This document shows, one piece after another, positions 1-10,742 of a stretch of 64,000 bases of DNA. Source of the DNA: Ichthyophis bannanicus (lineage: Eukaryota; Chordata; Amphibia; Gymnophiona; Ichthyophiidae); assembly GCA_033557465.1 (NCBI GenBank), contig CM066045.1:130221596-130285595 (forward strand), written 5' to 3'. Numbering within the stretch: position 1 is the first letter of the stretch; each line of letters starts with the position of its first letter. The notes beneath the pieces are model-generated. The model did not search any database. It was not told the DNA's origin and saw nothing but the letters and a program-made list of their open reading frames with translations. The position numbers and the translations under genes are program-made.

Positions 1-2
1 CG

Positions 3-1127
3 GCTTTCCTAAAGCTACGAGAGTTAAAGAAAAAGTTCCAGCCTCGAATTGGAATGTTACAAGATGCTCAAGGTTCTATGTTGAATGATGCTGAGAAGAT
101 CAAGAAAAGGTGGAAGGAATATACAGAGTTTTTATATGATAAAGATCAAGTGGACCAACAGCCGTTTCAACCTGTACCTTATGATCGGGAACCATTGGTG
201 ATGAAAGAAGAAGTTGAAGCAGCATTGAAAGCCTTATCAAAGAACAAAGCACCAGGCATTGATAGCATTCCCATAGAAGTATTGCAGCAATCTGATGCAG
301 CTGTTACCATACTCACAAGGCTCTGCCAAGAAATATGGAAGACAACATCATGGCCAACTGACTGGAAAAGATCTGTGTTTATACCAATACTAAAGAAAGG
401 TGATCCAACTGACTGTGGAAATTATCGCACAATCGCTCTGATCCCACATGCCAGCAAGATTCTACTGAAGATTATTCAAAAGAGACTACAACCATACCTG
501 GAACAAGAACTACCTGAAGTGCAAGCAGGGTTCAGGAAAGGGCGAGGAACAAGAGACATCATTGCGGATGTGAGATGGATCCTTGAAAAGACTAAAGAAT
601 ACCAAAAGGATATCTATTTGTGTTTTATCGACTATAGCAAGGCTTTTGACTGTGTAAACCATGAGAAACTCTGGGCCACATTAAGAAGCATGGGTATACC
701 AGAACACCTGATCGTTCTCTTGCACAATCTGTACATTGATCAAGAAGCAACAGTTCGAACGGAACAAGGAGAAACAGAATGGTTTAAAATAAGCAAAGGT
801 GTAAGACAAGGCTGCATACTTTCCCCCTACCTGTTTAATTTATCTGCAGAACAAATCATCAGAGAAGCAAGATTATATGAAGACAACAGAGGTGTGAAGA
901 TTGGTGGAAGACTCATCAACATCCTTCTCTATGCTGATGATACCACATTACTGGCTGAAAGTGAAGATGATCTGAAACATTTGCTTCTCACAATCAAAGA
1001 ACATAGTCTCAAAATGGGCCTGCACCTTAATGTAAAGAAGACAAAGATCATGACAACTGGCATAATCAACAGGTTCATCATTGAAGGGAACAAGCACCCA
1101 CTCCCCCTCCCCCCCCCCCCCAAATGA
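3..1127 (+). pseudogene. RTE-clade LINE reverse transcriptase, partial
   Basis: The frame is open to the left window edge, so the first methionine codon at 54 is internal. The protein carries ordered RT blocks: a KNKAPGIDSIPIEVL segment, FIDYSKAFDCVNHEKL (motif A with catalytic Asp), VRQGCILSPYLFN (motif B) and LLYADDTTLLAES (motif C, intact YADD), then a thumb start ending at KKTKIMTTG. These blocks resemble the RTE/BovB clade. Family likeness is lost soon after codon 340, and the frame then runs into a C-rich tract (about 1097-1123) and stops. The C-terminal part and 3' tail are missing. The enzyme would copy element RNA by target-primed reverse transcription. Clade is recognised by motif wording only. 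Confidence 0.85.
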
Positions 1128-3110
1128 GGTTTACTGCAGGCTTTTTGCCAGATTATTATGAACTTGAGGTCTCACTAAAATGAGGATCCAGCCCTTCAAG
1201 TATATTGAGAATCGACTGCTAAACCATACCACATTTTAGAGTTCTCTGTCTTAGTTGGAGTACATTCAGGCAGGGAGGCCTTGCTGCCCTCTATGGGACT
1301 CAAGGCAATCCTGCAGGCAGTTAATGGACAAGTGCAGTGTGAACTCTAGTAGCTCAGGCCAGAGGAACTCAAAGGAAGTGTTAGACTAGTCCTGCCCTCT
1401 ATCAGTAGTGACAGGGTTAACTTACAGGTGGCAACAAGCCCTTGGAATGCCTTTGAAGCAACTAGAGCTTCAGTTTCGATGGAGATGGGCTGAGAAAAAG
1501 AGGCAGAGAAGAAGTAAAGGAAAGCTGGACTCCAACTGTTTAGAAGATTTCCAGAAAGGAAAGAGACATTGAAATGCCACAACACTGGGCCAGAGAGGAG
1601 AAAAGGATCAGATATTTGCTTGCCTTGTGCAATTCAAGGCTTCCCTGATATCGGGGTTGAGCCCAGCTCCACTGGAGATCAGTTGACATATAAAAAGGTC
1701 AGACGTAACCCATATTGATTTTTTCCCTTGCCTAGAAGAAGGGAGTGGACTTAGGCTAGGAACATTAAGCCCAGAGGGGCTCTGAAATTGTCCTATCAGG
1801 AACCATACAGTACTATCTGTTCTTTTGTACACTCTAGGCAAAAAAGAGGGTTATTACAAGGCTCAGGGATTTATTGTCTTACTTTAGCAGGCACAAGTCC
1901 CAGAACTCTGAATCCTCGTACTAGAGGGCTTATCGAAAGCACATTAATCTCCAGCCACCTGATGAAACTGTCTCCTGGGGGAAACGAGCAGCTGCGGGGT
2001 AGATAAGGCATGTCCTGGGTTACATGAATGCATGCAACCATTTGTACTGGAGTCATTTGCCAGGCAGCCTAGTTTCATAGAAGTAAAGAGTTAGTCAAGC
2101 AGGCATCACTTAATGGAGTTATTTGGACACCATGATGATCAGAGAGCGTTAAACCCTAAAGAAGCCCTTTTTGGCTGGGTGAAACCTACTGGCTAGGTCG
2201 ACCTTTGGTGTTATGTGCATGAGTACAATTGAGATGCTTTGTCAACTGTTCCATTGCAAATAAGTACCAGCGGCATTCATCTTTCTTTTTAGACACTGCT
2301 GTCTATAAGTGTTGCATGCTTGCCACAGATTGTATGAGTAAAGTATAAACCCTTGATGAGTAATGATGAGAACACAGGTTGGCTCACTATTGGTTTAGCC
2401 ATGAAGATTTTTGAGCTCAGAAGGAATAATTAAGTTATGAATAGAGTCGGAAGCTGTGAGAATTATGATAATTGGTACTTTGCATTTTGGGGTGTAGCAT
2501 AAGGTAAAGCACAAAACTGAATAATCCTTAAACAGAATTTTGGCATATTCATCTGTTGGTGAGTATTCAAAAAATAATAATATACCCAGTTTAGGCATAT
2601 TAGGATGATTGACATGATATTCTTACAGAAGGTGTATAAAATACAGCCTTACAGCTGAGCCAAATTATTAAAGTAAAAGTTGAAATTATTTCAGAAGACT
2701 TGGAGTTATTTGATACTGTTTTCTTTAGTTGCTATTATTGCTTGTTTTATACTTTTTCTAATCCAAAAATTAGAATAAATTTTTCATGAAAAGGATCCCT
2801 CTATAAGAATACATTATCTTTAAATCCGGGAGAATGTGATGTGTCAAAGCTTCCTTAGTATTAATATATTTAATAAGTTTACTTCAAAAAGTAAAAAAAA
2901 AAACAAAGCATAGCACTTCAATCTCTGAAGCAACTAACAACAACGAGGGAACAATGAAAAAACAGCAATAATACAGTACAATAAAGTACAATAAAATAAA
3001 ATACGCAGCATTCACTCCTCTAACTTAAAATATGCAGCATTCACCCCTCTAACTTTATACAAATGGAAGAAGAGAGGTTCCAATTAAAAAGAAACAAAAT
3101 ATACATACAT
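1128..3110. other. No gene or classified repeat recognised
   Basis: Short frames only, none with a recognisable family. The last 200 bases are A-rich with a doubled phrase around 3000-3055 (GCAGCATTCACTCCTCTAAC, then the same with CC for CT), a small local duplication. Confidence 0.5.
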
Positions 3111-3111
3111 A

Positions 3112-4676
3112 AATTATATTTATTTATTTGATTTTATATACTGCACTTTTTAAGATCAGCGAGGTTTACATAGTAACAGCTCAGTACATTGAACAGGTAC
3201 AGATAATACACAGAAAAGGTATACAATAAATTAAACATGTTTAAATAACAATAGAACATTTCCAAAAGCTGAATAGTTAACATGTGACCTTAGGTAGGTA
3301 ACTATTTACAGACTGAAAGGAGATATGCATTAGAAGAGAGGCCATAAGCAGCAATGGAACATGGTCGAATGAAAGCTGGAAAAGATGTGTCTTAATTGCC
3401 TTGCGGAAGGTTGAAAGGTCGGTGATGAGGCAGATAGGAGGAGGGAGAGAGTTCCAGAGCAGGAGGGCAAAATAGGAGAAGGTTCTGCTTTTGGCAAATT
3501 GAGAGCCTTTTCTCACCATAGTTGGAATGATAAGGGTATTAGCCATATTTGTTCTCCTGGATCTGGTTTTGGGTGTCCAATGTAAGAGGTTTTCCAGCGA
3601 TGAAGCTGAGATCTGGTGAAAGATTTTAAATGAAAGTAAGAGGGTTTTGTATTTGAGTCAGTCGTTAATTGGTAACCAATGTAGCTGTATTAGGAGAGGT
3701 GAAACATGATCATATATGGACGCTCCATAGATGGTTCTGGCAGCAGTATTTAAAGCCATTTGTAAAGGATGGAGTGCATATGCTGGTAGACCGTGAAGTA
3801 TGATATTAGCATAATCAAAGAGTGGAGTGACCAGGGCTTGGAATATAGTGCGGAAGTCAGTAGGTTCTAGTAAGGGTCGGAGCTGGCAGAGTGATCTTAT
3901 TTTGATGTAGACAGACTTTGTGATGTTTCTTATGTGGGTTTTCATATTTAGGTGTTGGTCCAGGGTGACACCAAGATATCTAATCTCTTGATTTGACTTC
4001 AGATCAGCATTCTTAACCTGTAGGTGGGATGAAAGTTGGATCCTTTGTGATGAACAGTACCTCTGTTTTTTTATAGTTTACTTTCAGGTTACAGGTTTCT
4101 AACGAGGTAGATACTACAGTAAAGCAGTCTATGATTCCAGTGAAGTTGGGGTTATCCAGTGAGAATGGGGCGTAAAGAAGCACATCGTCTGCATAAATGT
4201 GGTAGAGTATGCCGAAGGATTGAATGACAGTGCATAATGGTTGAATATATATATTGAATTGCAGGGCTGAAAGTGATGAGCCCTGAGGAACTCCTTGGGA
4301 TTGTTGAAATGTAGTTGATGATTGTGTACCAATGAGTACCTGTTGCTGGCGATCTGAAAGATAAGAACGACACCAATCTAGTGCTGAACTTTGAATGCCT
4401 TTAAGTTGAAGTTTGGTAAGCAGGAGGCTGTGTGCTACTGTGTTGAAGGCTGAGGCGGTATCTAAGAAAATAAGGACGAAGCCTTGTTTTGTATTGCTCA
4501 TGCCTTTAATCAGATTATCAAAAAGGGAGGTAAGTAAGGTCTCGACACCATGATGTTGACAGAAGCCATGCTGTTGAGGATCTAGAGGAGCATAGGAGTT
4601 AATGTGGTCTTGGATTTGCTGTTGCGCTATTTTCTCAAATAAACAGGCCAAAAGGCCAAAGTACCTACATCCCATT
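3112..4676 (-). mobile_element. L2-like LINE (copy a), 5'-truncated
   Basis: The 3' end lies at the left: on the minus strand it finishes with an AT-rich tail ending in ATCAAATAAATAAA. Upstream are C-terminal and RT segments of a Jockey-superfamily LINE of the L2/CR1 group. The 5' end is truncated at about 4676, directly against the end of an ORF1 fragment, so this element may have inserted there. No target duplication was identified. Confidence 0.8.
3277..4675 (-). pseudogene. L2-like LINE RT and C-terminal domain, frame-broken
   Basis: Three pieces in order on the minus strand. At 4675-4013 is the RT: FLDTASAFNTV (motif A), QGVPQGSSLSALQFNIY (motif B) and YHIYADDVLLYAPF (motif C). At 3945-3658 is the post-RT segment with FDYANIILHGLPAYALHPLQ and LHWLPIND. 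At 3546-3277 is the C-terminal piece with FSYFALLLWNSLPPPI and KTHLF. The same layout is seen in the copies near 15 kb and 56 kb. Motif-A and motif-C aspartates are retained, but frame changes between pieces make it non-coding today. Confidence 0.8.
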
Positions 4677-4694
4677 ATGGATTACCCCAATAAT

Positions 4695-5090
4695 CTACCT
4701 CAGTAAGTTCTCATTAGCCAGATGGATCACTCTCATCCCTAACACTGGCAATTGAGAAGGATCCATAAAAACATAATCTTTACCCAGATATTTAATACAA
4801 TGTTTCCGAGGATACTTCAAAAGAAAGGCCATTCCTAAAGTCAGGGCACGAGGCTTTAACTGAAGGAAGGCCTTTCGAATTTGTTGGGTCTTAGGTGACA
4901 CATCTGGAAAAACACTTATAAGATGACCATGAAAAGAAGTCAGACTCTCTTTATCTAGACATTCAGAAAGAAGCCAACACTGTAGCTCTGTTGACGGTCT
5001 CCTCCACAGAAGTCGCCAACAGAGTGTTTAAATCCCCATCCAGAGGGCAGACCAAACTACTTTCAGTAACATTTTTAACAGAGGATAAAG
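4695..5090 (-). pseudogene. ORF1p C-terminal domain (copy A)
   Basis: The segment VSPKTQQIRKAFLQL, then LTLGMAFLLKYPRK and YVFMDPSQL, lines up with IFPDVAKITQERRKA, VLGGLFYLKFPCK and YIFSEPDQL in copy C. The pattern of an FPD stretch, an RR-rich stretch, a G.F.LKFP core and a final SPxxL resembles the C-terminal nucleic-acid-binding domain of L1 ORF1p. At least one frame change lies upstream of it (about 4930). The rest of the ORF is on the far side of DIRS-A. Confidence 0.7.
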
Positions 5091-5093
5091 CAT

Positions 5094-5280
5094 AGTTACT
5101 CACCTGTAACAGGTGATCTCCGGGAACAGCAGGAATTTAGTCCTCACATATGGGTATCGTCAGTACTGACGGAGCCTGTGCGGGAATGCTCCCCAGCATC
5201 CAATCAGAAAGCTTTTGGGAGCATCCCACAGTGCCTGTGTGCTGCCTTCCCGCCTTTCCCAACTGCCTCTCTCCAGTTGA
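5094..5280 (+). repeat. DIRS-A left inverted terminal repeat
   Basis: From about 5116 to 5278 this is the reverse complement of 10569-10732 with scattered substitutions. The shared stretch includes CACATATGGGTATCGTC and CAATCAGAAAGCTTTTGGGA. The outermost 20 bases (5094-5115) are not matched at the right end but are matched inside the internal complementary region. Confidence 0.85.
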
Positions 5281-5365
5281 GTTTTAAAGCTGAGACAAAG
5301 AGAGAGAGAGGGAAAGGAAACAGATAGATAGAGAGATACAACTCCTAGGAGAGGTGGGTGGGTTA

Positions 5366-5463
5366 TGAGGACTAAATTCCTGCAGTTCCCGGAGATCACC
5401 TGTTACAGGCGAGTAACTATGCTATCTCCAGGAACAAGCAGGAATGTAGTCATCACATATGGG
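5366..5463 (+). repeat. DIRS-A internal complementary region (circle-junction template)
   Basis: Positions 5366-5417 are the reverse complement of the outer left end (about 5094-5146). Positions 5418-5463 are the reverse complement of the outer right end (about 10695-10739). The two halves abut at GTAAC/TATGC, so this segment reads as a joined right end plus left end. Known DIRS biology: this region templates completion of the ends. Confidence 0.85.
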
Positions 5464-5579
5464 GACTCCCTAGCTTTAGGTGCCAGGGAGAGACCCCAGA
5501 AGTTGTGTGTCCCTGAAAAGGGCTCCACTTCCCCCCATGGATCTCTGGCATCCTACCAGGGATGGTGGGTAGGAGTTGA

Positions 5580-6700
5580 TTAGGTATGGAACAGGTGTTT
5601 GAGAACAGCCTGACCAAATAAGGCATCCCGGCGGGAGTCCTTGTCCAAGCAGTAATGGGCTGTGAAGGTATGAACCGAGGCCCAAGTGGCTGCTCGACAG
5701 ATGTCATCAATAGACACAGAGTTTAGATGAGCCATTGAACCTGCCATGGCTCTCACATCGTGAGCTGTGACATGGCTCTCCAGAGAGAGGTTCTTACTCT
5801 GATAGGCGAAAGAAATACACTGAGCAATCCAGTTAGATAGTGTTCTCTTGGAGACTGGAAGTCCCAAATGAGAAGGATCAAAAGCAACAAAGAGCTGAGA
5901 GGACTTTCTATGCTGCTGTGTTCTTTGCAAGTAAAAAGCTAGAGCTCTTTTACAATCCAAAGTATGAAGATTCCTCTCTGCATTTGATGCATGAGGTCCT
6001 GGAAAAAAGACAGGTAGGTAGACCTCTTGGTTGAGGTGAAAAGGCGAAACCACTTTAGGCATAAAGTGTGGATGAGTCCTAAGGACTACCTTGTCATGAT
6101 GGAACCTTGTATAAGGTGGATTAGCTACTAGTGCTTTCAATTCACTAATGCGGCTTGCTGATGTGATTGCAATGAGAAAGATAACCTTCCAAGAAAGGAA
6201 TTTCAAGGAGGTGGTAGCCAGAGGTTCAAAGGGTGGCTTCATGAGCTGCCCAAGAACCAGGTTCAAATCCCGTGCCACCGGAGGTGGTCTAATGGGAGGC
6301 TTAGTTAGAAGGAGGCCTCTCATGAATCTCGCTATAAGAGGATGAGAGGAAATAGGCTGTCCATTTAGAGGCTTAAGGGAAGCGCAATAGCACTCAAATG
6401 GACTCTTACTGAATTTGTTTTAAGGCCTGCATTAGACAAATGGAGGAGATACTCCAGCAAAGATTCCAGGGGTATGGCAAGGGGGTTAAGACCCTTTTCA
6501 GAACACCAAATAGTAAACCTCTTCCACTTGAAAGCATAAGAACGTCTAGTGGAAGGTTTTCTGGAAGCATAAAGAACATCTTTCACTTGCTGAGAAAGAT
6601 GAAGATCTTGGAGATCTAGGCCTTCAGCAACCAAGCCCTGAGATGCAGAGACTGGGGATTGGGATGCCATAACATTCTGTTCTCCTGAGATAGGAGATCT
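5580..6700 (-). pseudogene. DIRS-A tyrosine recombinase
   Basis: The N-terminal part (about 6700-6365) contains SRKPSTRRSYAFKWKRFTIW and LEYLLHLSNAGLKTNSVRVH, the SAM-like core-binding region. A frame change near 6375 leads to the catalytic part (6323-5580). All family catalytic residues are present: Arg in ASRISELKAL, His and Arg in TAHDVRAMAG, and the nucleophile Tyr in FTAHYCLDKD. In DIRS elements this enzyme joins the circular DNA intermediate to the genome without duplicating the target. Apart from the single frameshift it looks well preserved. Confidence 0.85.
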
Positions 6701-8465
6701 GGAGCAGACCCTAACTCCAGAGAGGGAAATTGAGAGAGATGTAGAAGCAGAGGATACCACACTTGCTGTGGCCAATGTGGTGCTATGAGAATCATGTGGC
6801 CTCTGTCTCTCTGAAGCTTGAAAAGGCTTTTGGGAATTAGGGGAATGGGTGGAAAGGCATACAGGAAGTCTTGACCCCAGTGAAGGAGGAAAGCATCCTT
6901 TGCCTGAGCTCCCTGAGCCGGAGTTCTGGAACAGAACCGGGGAAGTTTGGCATTCCACGGACTTGCAAAGAGGTCTATGTCCGGGGTTCCCCAAAGTTGA
7001 AAAATCCTGGCCACCTGGTCTGCATGCAGAGACCACTCATGTGGAAGGAGAACTCGACTGAGTCTGTCTGCCCAAGAGTTTTGAACGCCTGGAAGATATA
7101 CTGCCAGAAGATGAATCTGATGCTCTCTGGCGAGGGCCCACAGTCGCAAAGCTTCGTTGCAAAGCGACAGAGAGCCTGTTCCCCCCTGCTTGTTCACGTA
7201 GAACATGGCTACTTGATTGTCCATATGAATAAGGACTGTCTTGTGGCTGAGCAGGGTGTGGAACACTCGCAGAGCAAGGAAGATTGCTCTGAGCTCCAAG
7301 AGATTGATATGTAGACAACTCTCTTGTGGAGTCCAGGTGCCTTGGGTGGAGAGGTCTTGCAGATGAGCTCCCCAACCCATTGGAGAAGCATCTGTTGTAA
7401 GAGTTGCTTGGGGCAGGGGTTGCTGAAAGGGGGACCCCAGCAACAGGTTTTGAGTGGACTTCCACCACTGGAGAGACAAAATGAGGCGACTTGTGTTTGC
7501 TATTTTGTCTGACAGGCATCCTGATGCCTGGGTCCATTGGGTGGATAAAGTCCACTGAGCTGCCTTCATGTGAAGGCGAGCATATGGTACCACATGCACG
7601 GTGGATGCCATGTGGCCTAGTAACTGTAACATATCTCGAGCAGTTAGAAAGGATTTTAGCACTGCTTGAGAAGCTAATTGCACCAAGCGAAGGCAACGGG
7701 CCTGGGGAAGATAGGCCCTTGCCTTTGTGGTATCCAGCAACGCTCCTATGAACTCTAGAGACTGAGTAGGAGTTAGACTGGATTTTGGGATGTTTATTAC
7801 CAGCCCTAAATACTGAAGGATACGCATTGTGCAGGAGAGGTCTTGGCCTCTGACTGTGTTGGAGCTCGAATGAGCCAGTCGTCCAAGTAAGGGAAGACGA
7901 ATATTCCCAGAGTGCGTAGAAATGCTGCTACCACAGCCATGCATTTCGTGAACACCCTTGGTGCAGAGGCCAGACCAAAAGGAAGCACCCTGTATTGGTA
8001 GTGCTTTCCTTGAAACAGGAACCGAAGGAACCTTCTGTGGGTTGGATGGATTAGAACATGGGTGTACGCATCCTTGAGATCTAGAGAACAAAGCCATTCC
8101 TGACTCTGAAGGTATGGAAGCAGAGCTCCGAGAGAAATCATTTTGAACTTCTCTTTGACAAGGAATTTGTTTAATTCTCCGAGATCTAGGATAGGTCTGT
8201 ATCCCCCTGTTTTCTTTGGGATAAGAAAATAAGGGGAATAGAACCCTGTGCCCTGTTGATGAGGAGGCACTTCTTCTATTGCCCCTTGGGCAAGAAGAAT
8301 GGTAACCTCCTGACCTAACAGGTCAATGAGAGAGGTCAGAGAATTGAACTGCTTCACTATTGTGGGAGGGGCATGCTTGAAAAATGAAGTCTGTGCCCCT
8401 CTTTTATGATGGAGAGTGTCCAATGCTCTGCTGTTATTTGCCCCCATCTGGGAGCAAAATGACAT
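6616..8465 (-). pseudogene. DIRS-A reverse transcriptase / RNase H
   Basis: RT lies at 8465-7806: YFLIPKKTGGYRPILDL, LCSLDLKDAYTHV (motif A), RVLPFGLASAPRVFTK (motif B) and FPYLDDWLIRAP (motif C, YLDD). A frameshift near 7850 moves to the second frame (to 6616). That frame holds connection and RNase H with Asp in TTDASPMGWGAH, Glu in INLLELRAIF, Asp in LIHMDNQVAM and Asp in NSWADRLSR, so all four acidic residues are kept. The remainder contains DIDLFASPWNAKLPRFCSR, typical after RNase H in DIRS. One frame change separates it from an intact enzyme. The upstream boundary with gag lies near 8500. Confidence 0.88.
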
Positions 8466-8534
8466 ATCCTTCCTGGAATGGTGGATGGTTCTGGTCCTTC
8501 CAGAGCCAGAAAGGCTAAGTTCTCTAGCTGAAAG

Positions 8535-10439
8535 TCAAAGGCCCTGAGGAGGCTGAGACTGCTGGGCCGGTTGAGGCCTAGCAGCCTTTGCTTTCTTCTG
8601 TTTGGGTGGTTGCTGACGTTTGGTTGAAAACTGACCTGTAGAAGATGCCTGCTGACCATAAGCAGGATAAAATCTTTTCTTTTTAGAAAAAGGTGTTTTC
8701 TTGAACAACTTTTTCTTAACAGGATCAGCAGTAGACTTGGATAGTCTATCCAAAGTGGAATTTTCAGCATCCATTTCATTGGCTTTTTCTTGCCAATCTT
8801 TACCAAACAGGTTCTCACCAGTACAAGGGATATTTCCCAATTTATCTTGTACCCAGAGCTCTAAATCAGATGCTTGGAGCCAAGCAATTCTACGTGCACC
8901 TATGGCAATAGCCAAGGTTCTGCTTATACATTCAAAGCAGTCGAAGGCTGCACGGTTGGAGAATTTAGAGACATCTTGGGCATGTTTGAGCCAAGTGAGA
9001 AATTCCTGCCTTTTATCCTCAGAGATGAAAGGACTTAAAGTCTGTAGATGATCAGTAACTTCCTTTAGGAACATTCCCATGTAGAGACTATAGGAACTGA
9101 TTCTTGCAGCAAGCATGGAAGCTTGAAAGACTCTACGTCCAAAAGCATCCAGAGTTCTGCATTCACGTCCTGGAGGATTAGAGGCATGTCTTTTTGCACT
9201 TCTAATCCTTCTCATAGCAGATTCCACCACAATAGAGTGGTGAGGAAGCTGAGTTTTATGGAAGCCAGGACAAGGAGGTATACGATACATAGTATCTAAC
9301 CTACGAGAATGAGGAGAGGCGGTAAGAGGTGTTTCTCACATCCTCAACATGAGATTATATAGAATCTCATGAATGGGTAGGGTAGCTGCCTCCTTAGGAG
9401 TTTTGGGATATTGTAAAATATCCAACTCCTTGGCCCTTGGCTCTGTCTCAGGGGCCACAGTGATAGACAGGCCCCAAGCCACCTCTCGAATGAAGTCTTG
9501 GAAAGACATGTCCTCTGGAGGAGACATCCTGCGTTTAGGGGAGGAGGACTCCTGTGGAAGAAGCATCGCTGCATCGACAGAACTTTCAGAGTCCTCAGAT
9601 TCTTCTGAGGAATCGAAGTATCATCTGTCCGGATGCTCCTGCAGAGCCCGATACCCGTACCGAGCAAAATAGGTATCGGGAATAACTGGTACCGGGGAAT
9701 CGGTACCGGCGGGCATTGGAGGACAGGGTACCGGCATAGCAGACACCGATGCCGATGTCGATGCTATCGGTACCGGTGCCGATACCGATACCGATGCCGG
9801 TACCGGTGGAGTTGTCTGTCGCGTTACCAAGGGCGTCGATGCCACAAGGAAAGCCGCTAGACTGCGTTCTATGGACAGAATTCTCTGGTCCATTGACGCT
9901 GCCAATGCCTGGAAGTCGGTACCGGTGGGAACCGCTGGTACCCCAGAGCATGGCACCAGGAGATCTGTCGAGGCCGAGCCACCGAGAACATCCTGGAACC
10001 CCGATGATGGTGCTTTGGAAGCCGAAGCCTCCCGCCGGGGTAATTTTGCTGGTGCAGAATCCTTGAGGGCAACGCCAGAGGCATCTCGATGCTTAGAAGG
10101 AGATCTACCCTTCGAGGATGGCTGGATTTATGTTTAGTTACCTGAGATCCACGGGAAGAAGAGGAAGTCCTGGGAGACGTTGATGCCACCGAAGCCGCAT
10201 CAGAGGGAAACAGGGTACTGAGCTTAGCAGCTCGGTTCTGTCGACCTCTCTTAGACATCATGGAACAGGACACCCAATCTGTGATGGAGTTGGTCAGGAC
10301 GTAAACATTTCAAACACCATTCATGGGTGTCGGTGACGGAAATGGTACCACCACATTTTGTGTACTTTTTAAAACCTGAGGCAGGTTTTTCCATGTTAAG
10401 GAAAAGTTTTGGCCCTAAGGCCCAAAAAGGCAGGTGCAC
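8535..10439 (-). pseudogene. DIRS-A gag, frame-broken
   Basis: The start is most likely the ATG at 10394 (product begins MEKPASGFKKYTKCGG). It opens a Cys/His cluster KCGG..H..C..C in which the expected first Cys of the pair is Tyr (codon TAC). After frame changes, a Pro/Val/Ser-rich stretch (9956-9621) is encoded by GGTACC/GATACC-type repeats. The core (9566-8535) is one frame broken by a single TGA at about 9338, where the family usually has Trp (RM*ETP). It includes LPIHEILYNLMLRM, LDAFGRRVFQASMLAARISS and YMGMFLKEV, followed by a Lys/Gln-rich tail. Gag would coat the RNA. Confidence 0.75.
9680..9805. repeat. GGTACCGAT-type hexamer-rich tract in gag
   Basis: Short imperfect tandem units (GGTACC, GATACC, GATGCC) run through this part of the gag frame and yield alternating Pro/Val/Ala/Ser on the coding strand. 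The tract is rich in KpnI-like GGTACC hexamers (for example at 9692, 9727, 9768). Confidence 0.75.
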
Positions 10440-10568
10440 CTGAAGAAAAGGAAAAACAGATATATATATATTTTTTTATAAGAATAGAAAAAAAGAAAGA
10501 AAGAAAGAAATAAGGAAATTCTTCTGTGGTGACAGGAACACGACCTGCTGGCTCCGCGGGAAAAGAAG

Positions 10569-10739
10569 AACTGGAGAGAGGCAGTTGGGAAAGTTGGGAA
10601 GGCAGCACGCAGGCGCTGTGGGATGCTCCCAAAAGCTTTCTGATTGGACGCTGGGGAGCGTTCCCGCGCAGGCTCCGTCAGTACCGACGATACCCATATG
10701 TGATGACTACATTCCTGCTTGTTCCTGGAGATAATATAA
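10569..10739 (+). repeat. DIRS-A right inverted terminal repeat
   Basis: Reverse complement of 5116-5278, ending in ...TTCCTGGAGATAATATA. The outer 45 bases are matched again by the right half of the internal complementary region. Confidence 0.85.
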
Positions 10740-10742
10740 TAC

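Larger units (their letters stand above)
5091..10742 (-). mobile_element. DIRS-A, near-complete DIRS retrotransposon
   Basis: About 5.65 kb, coding on the minus strand in the order gag, RT/RNase H, tyrosine recombinase. It has inverted terminal repeats at both ends and an internal complementary region at 5366-5463 matching both outer ends, the hallmark of DIRS-type elements that replicate through a circle and integrate by recombinase rather than integrase. It sits inside L1-type ORF1 copy A. The left end begins at or near GTT (5094-5096). Few lesions are visible: probably one frameshift in RT, one before the recombinase, and several in gag. Boundaries are good to a few bases. Confidence 0.9.

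Noticed and set aside
1346..2056. Several 60-80-codon frames after the RTE fragment
   Set aside because: Overlapping on both strands with no family likeness; expected by chance in this composition.
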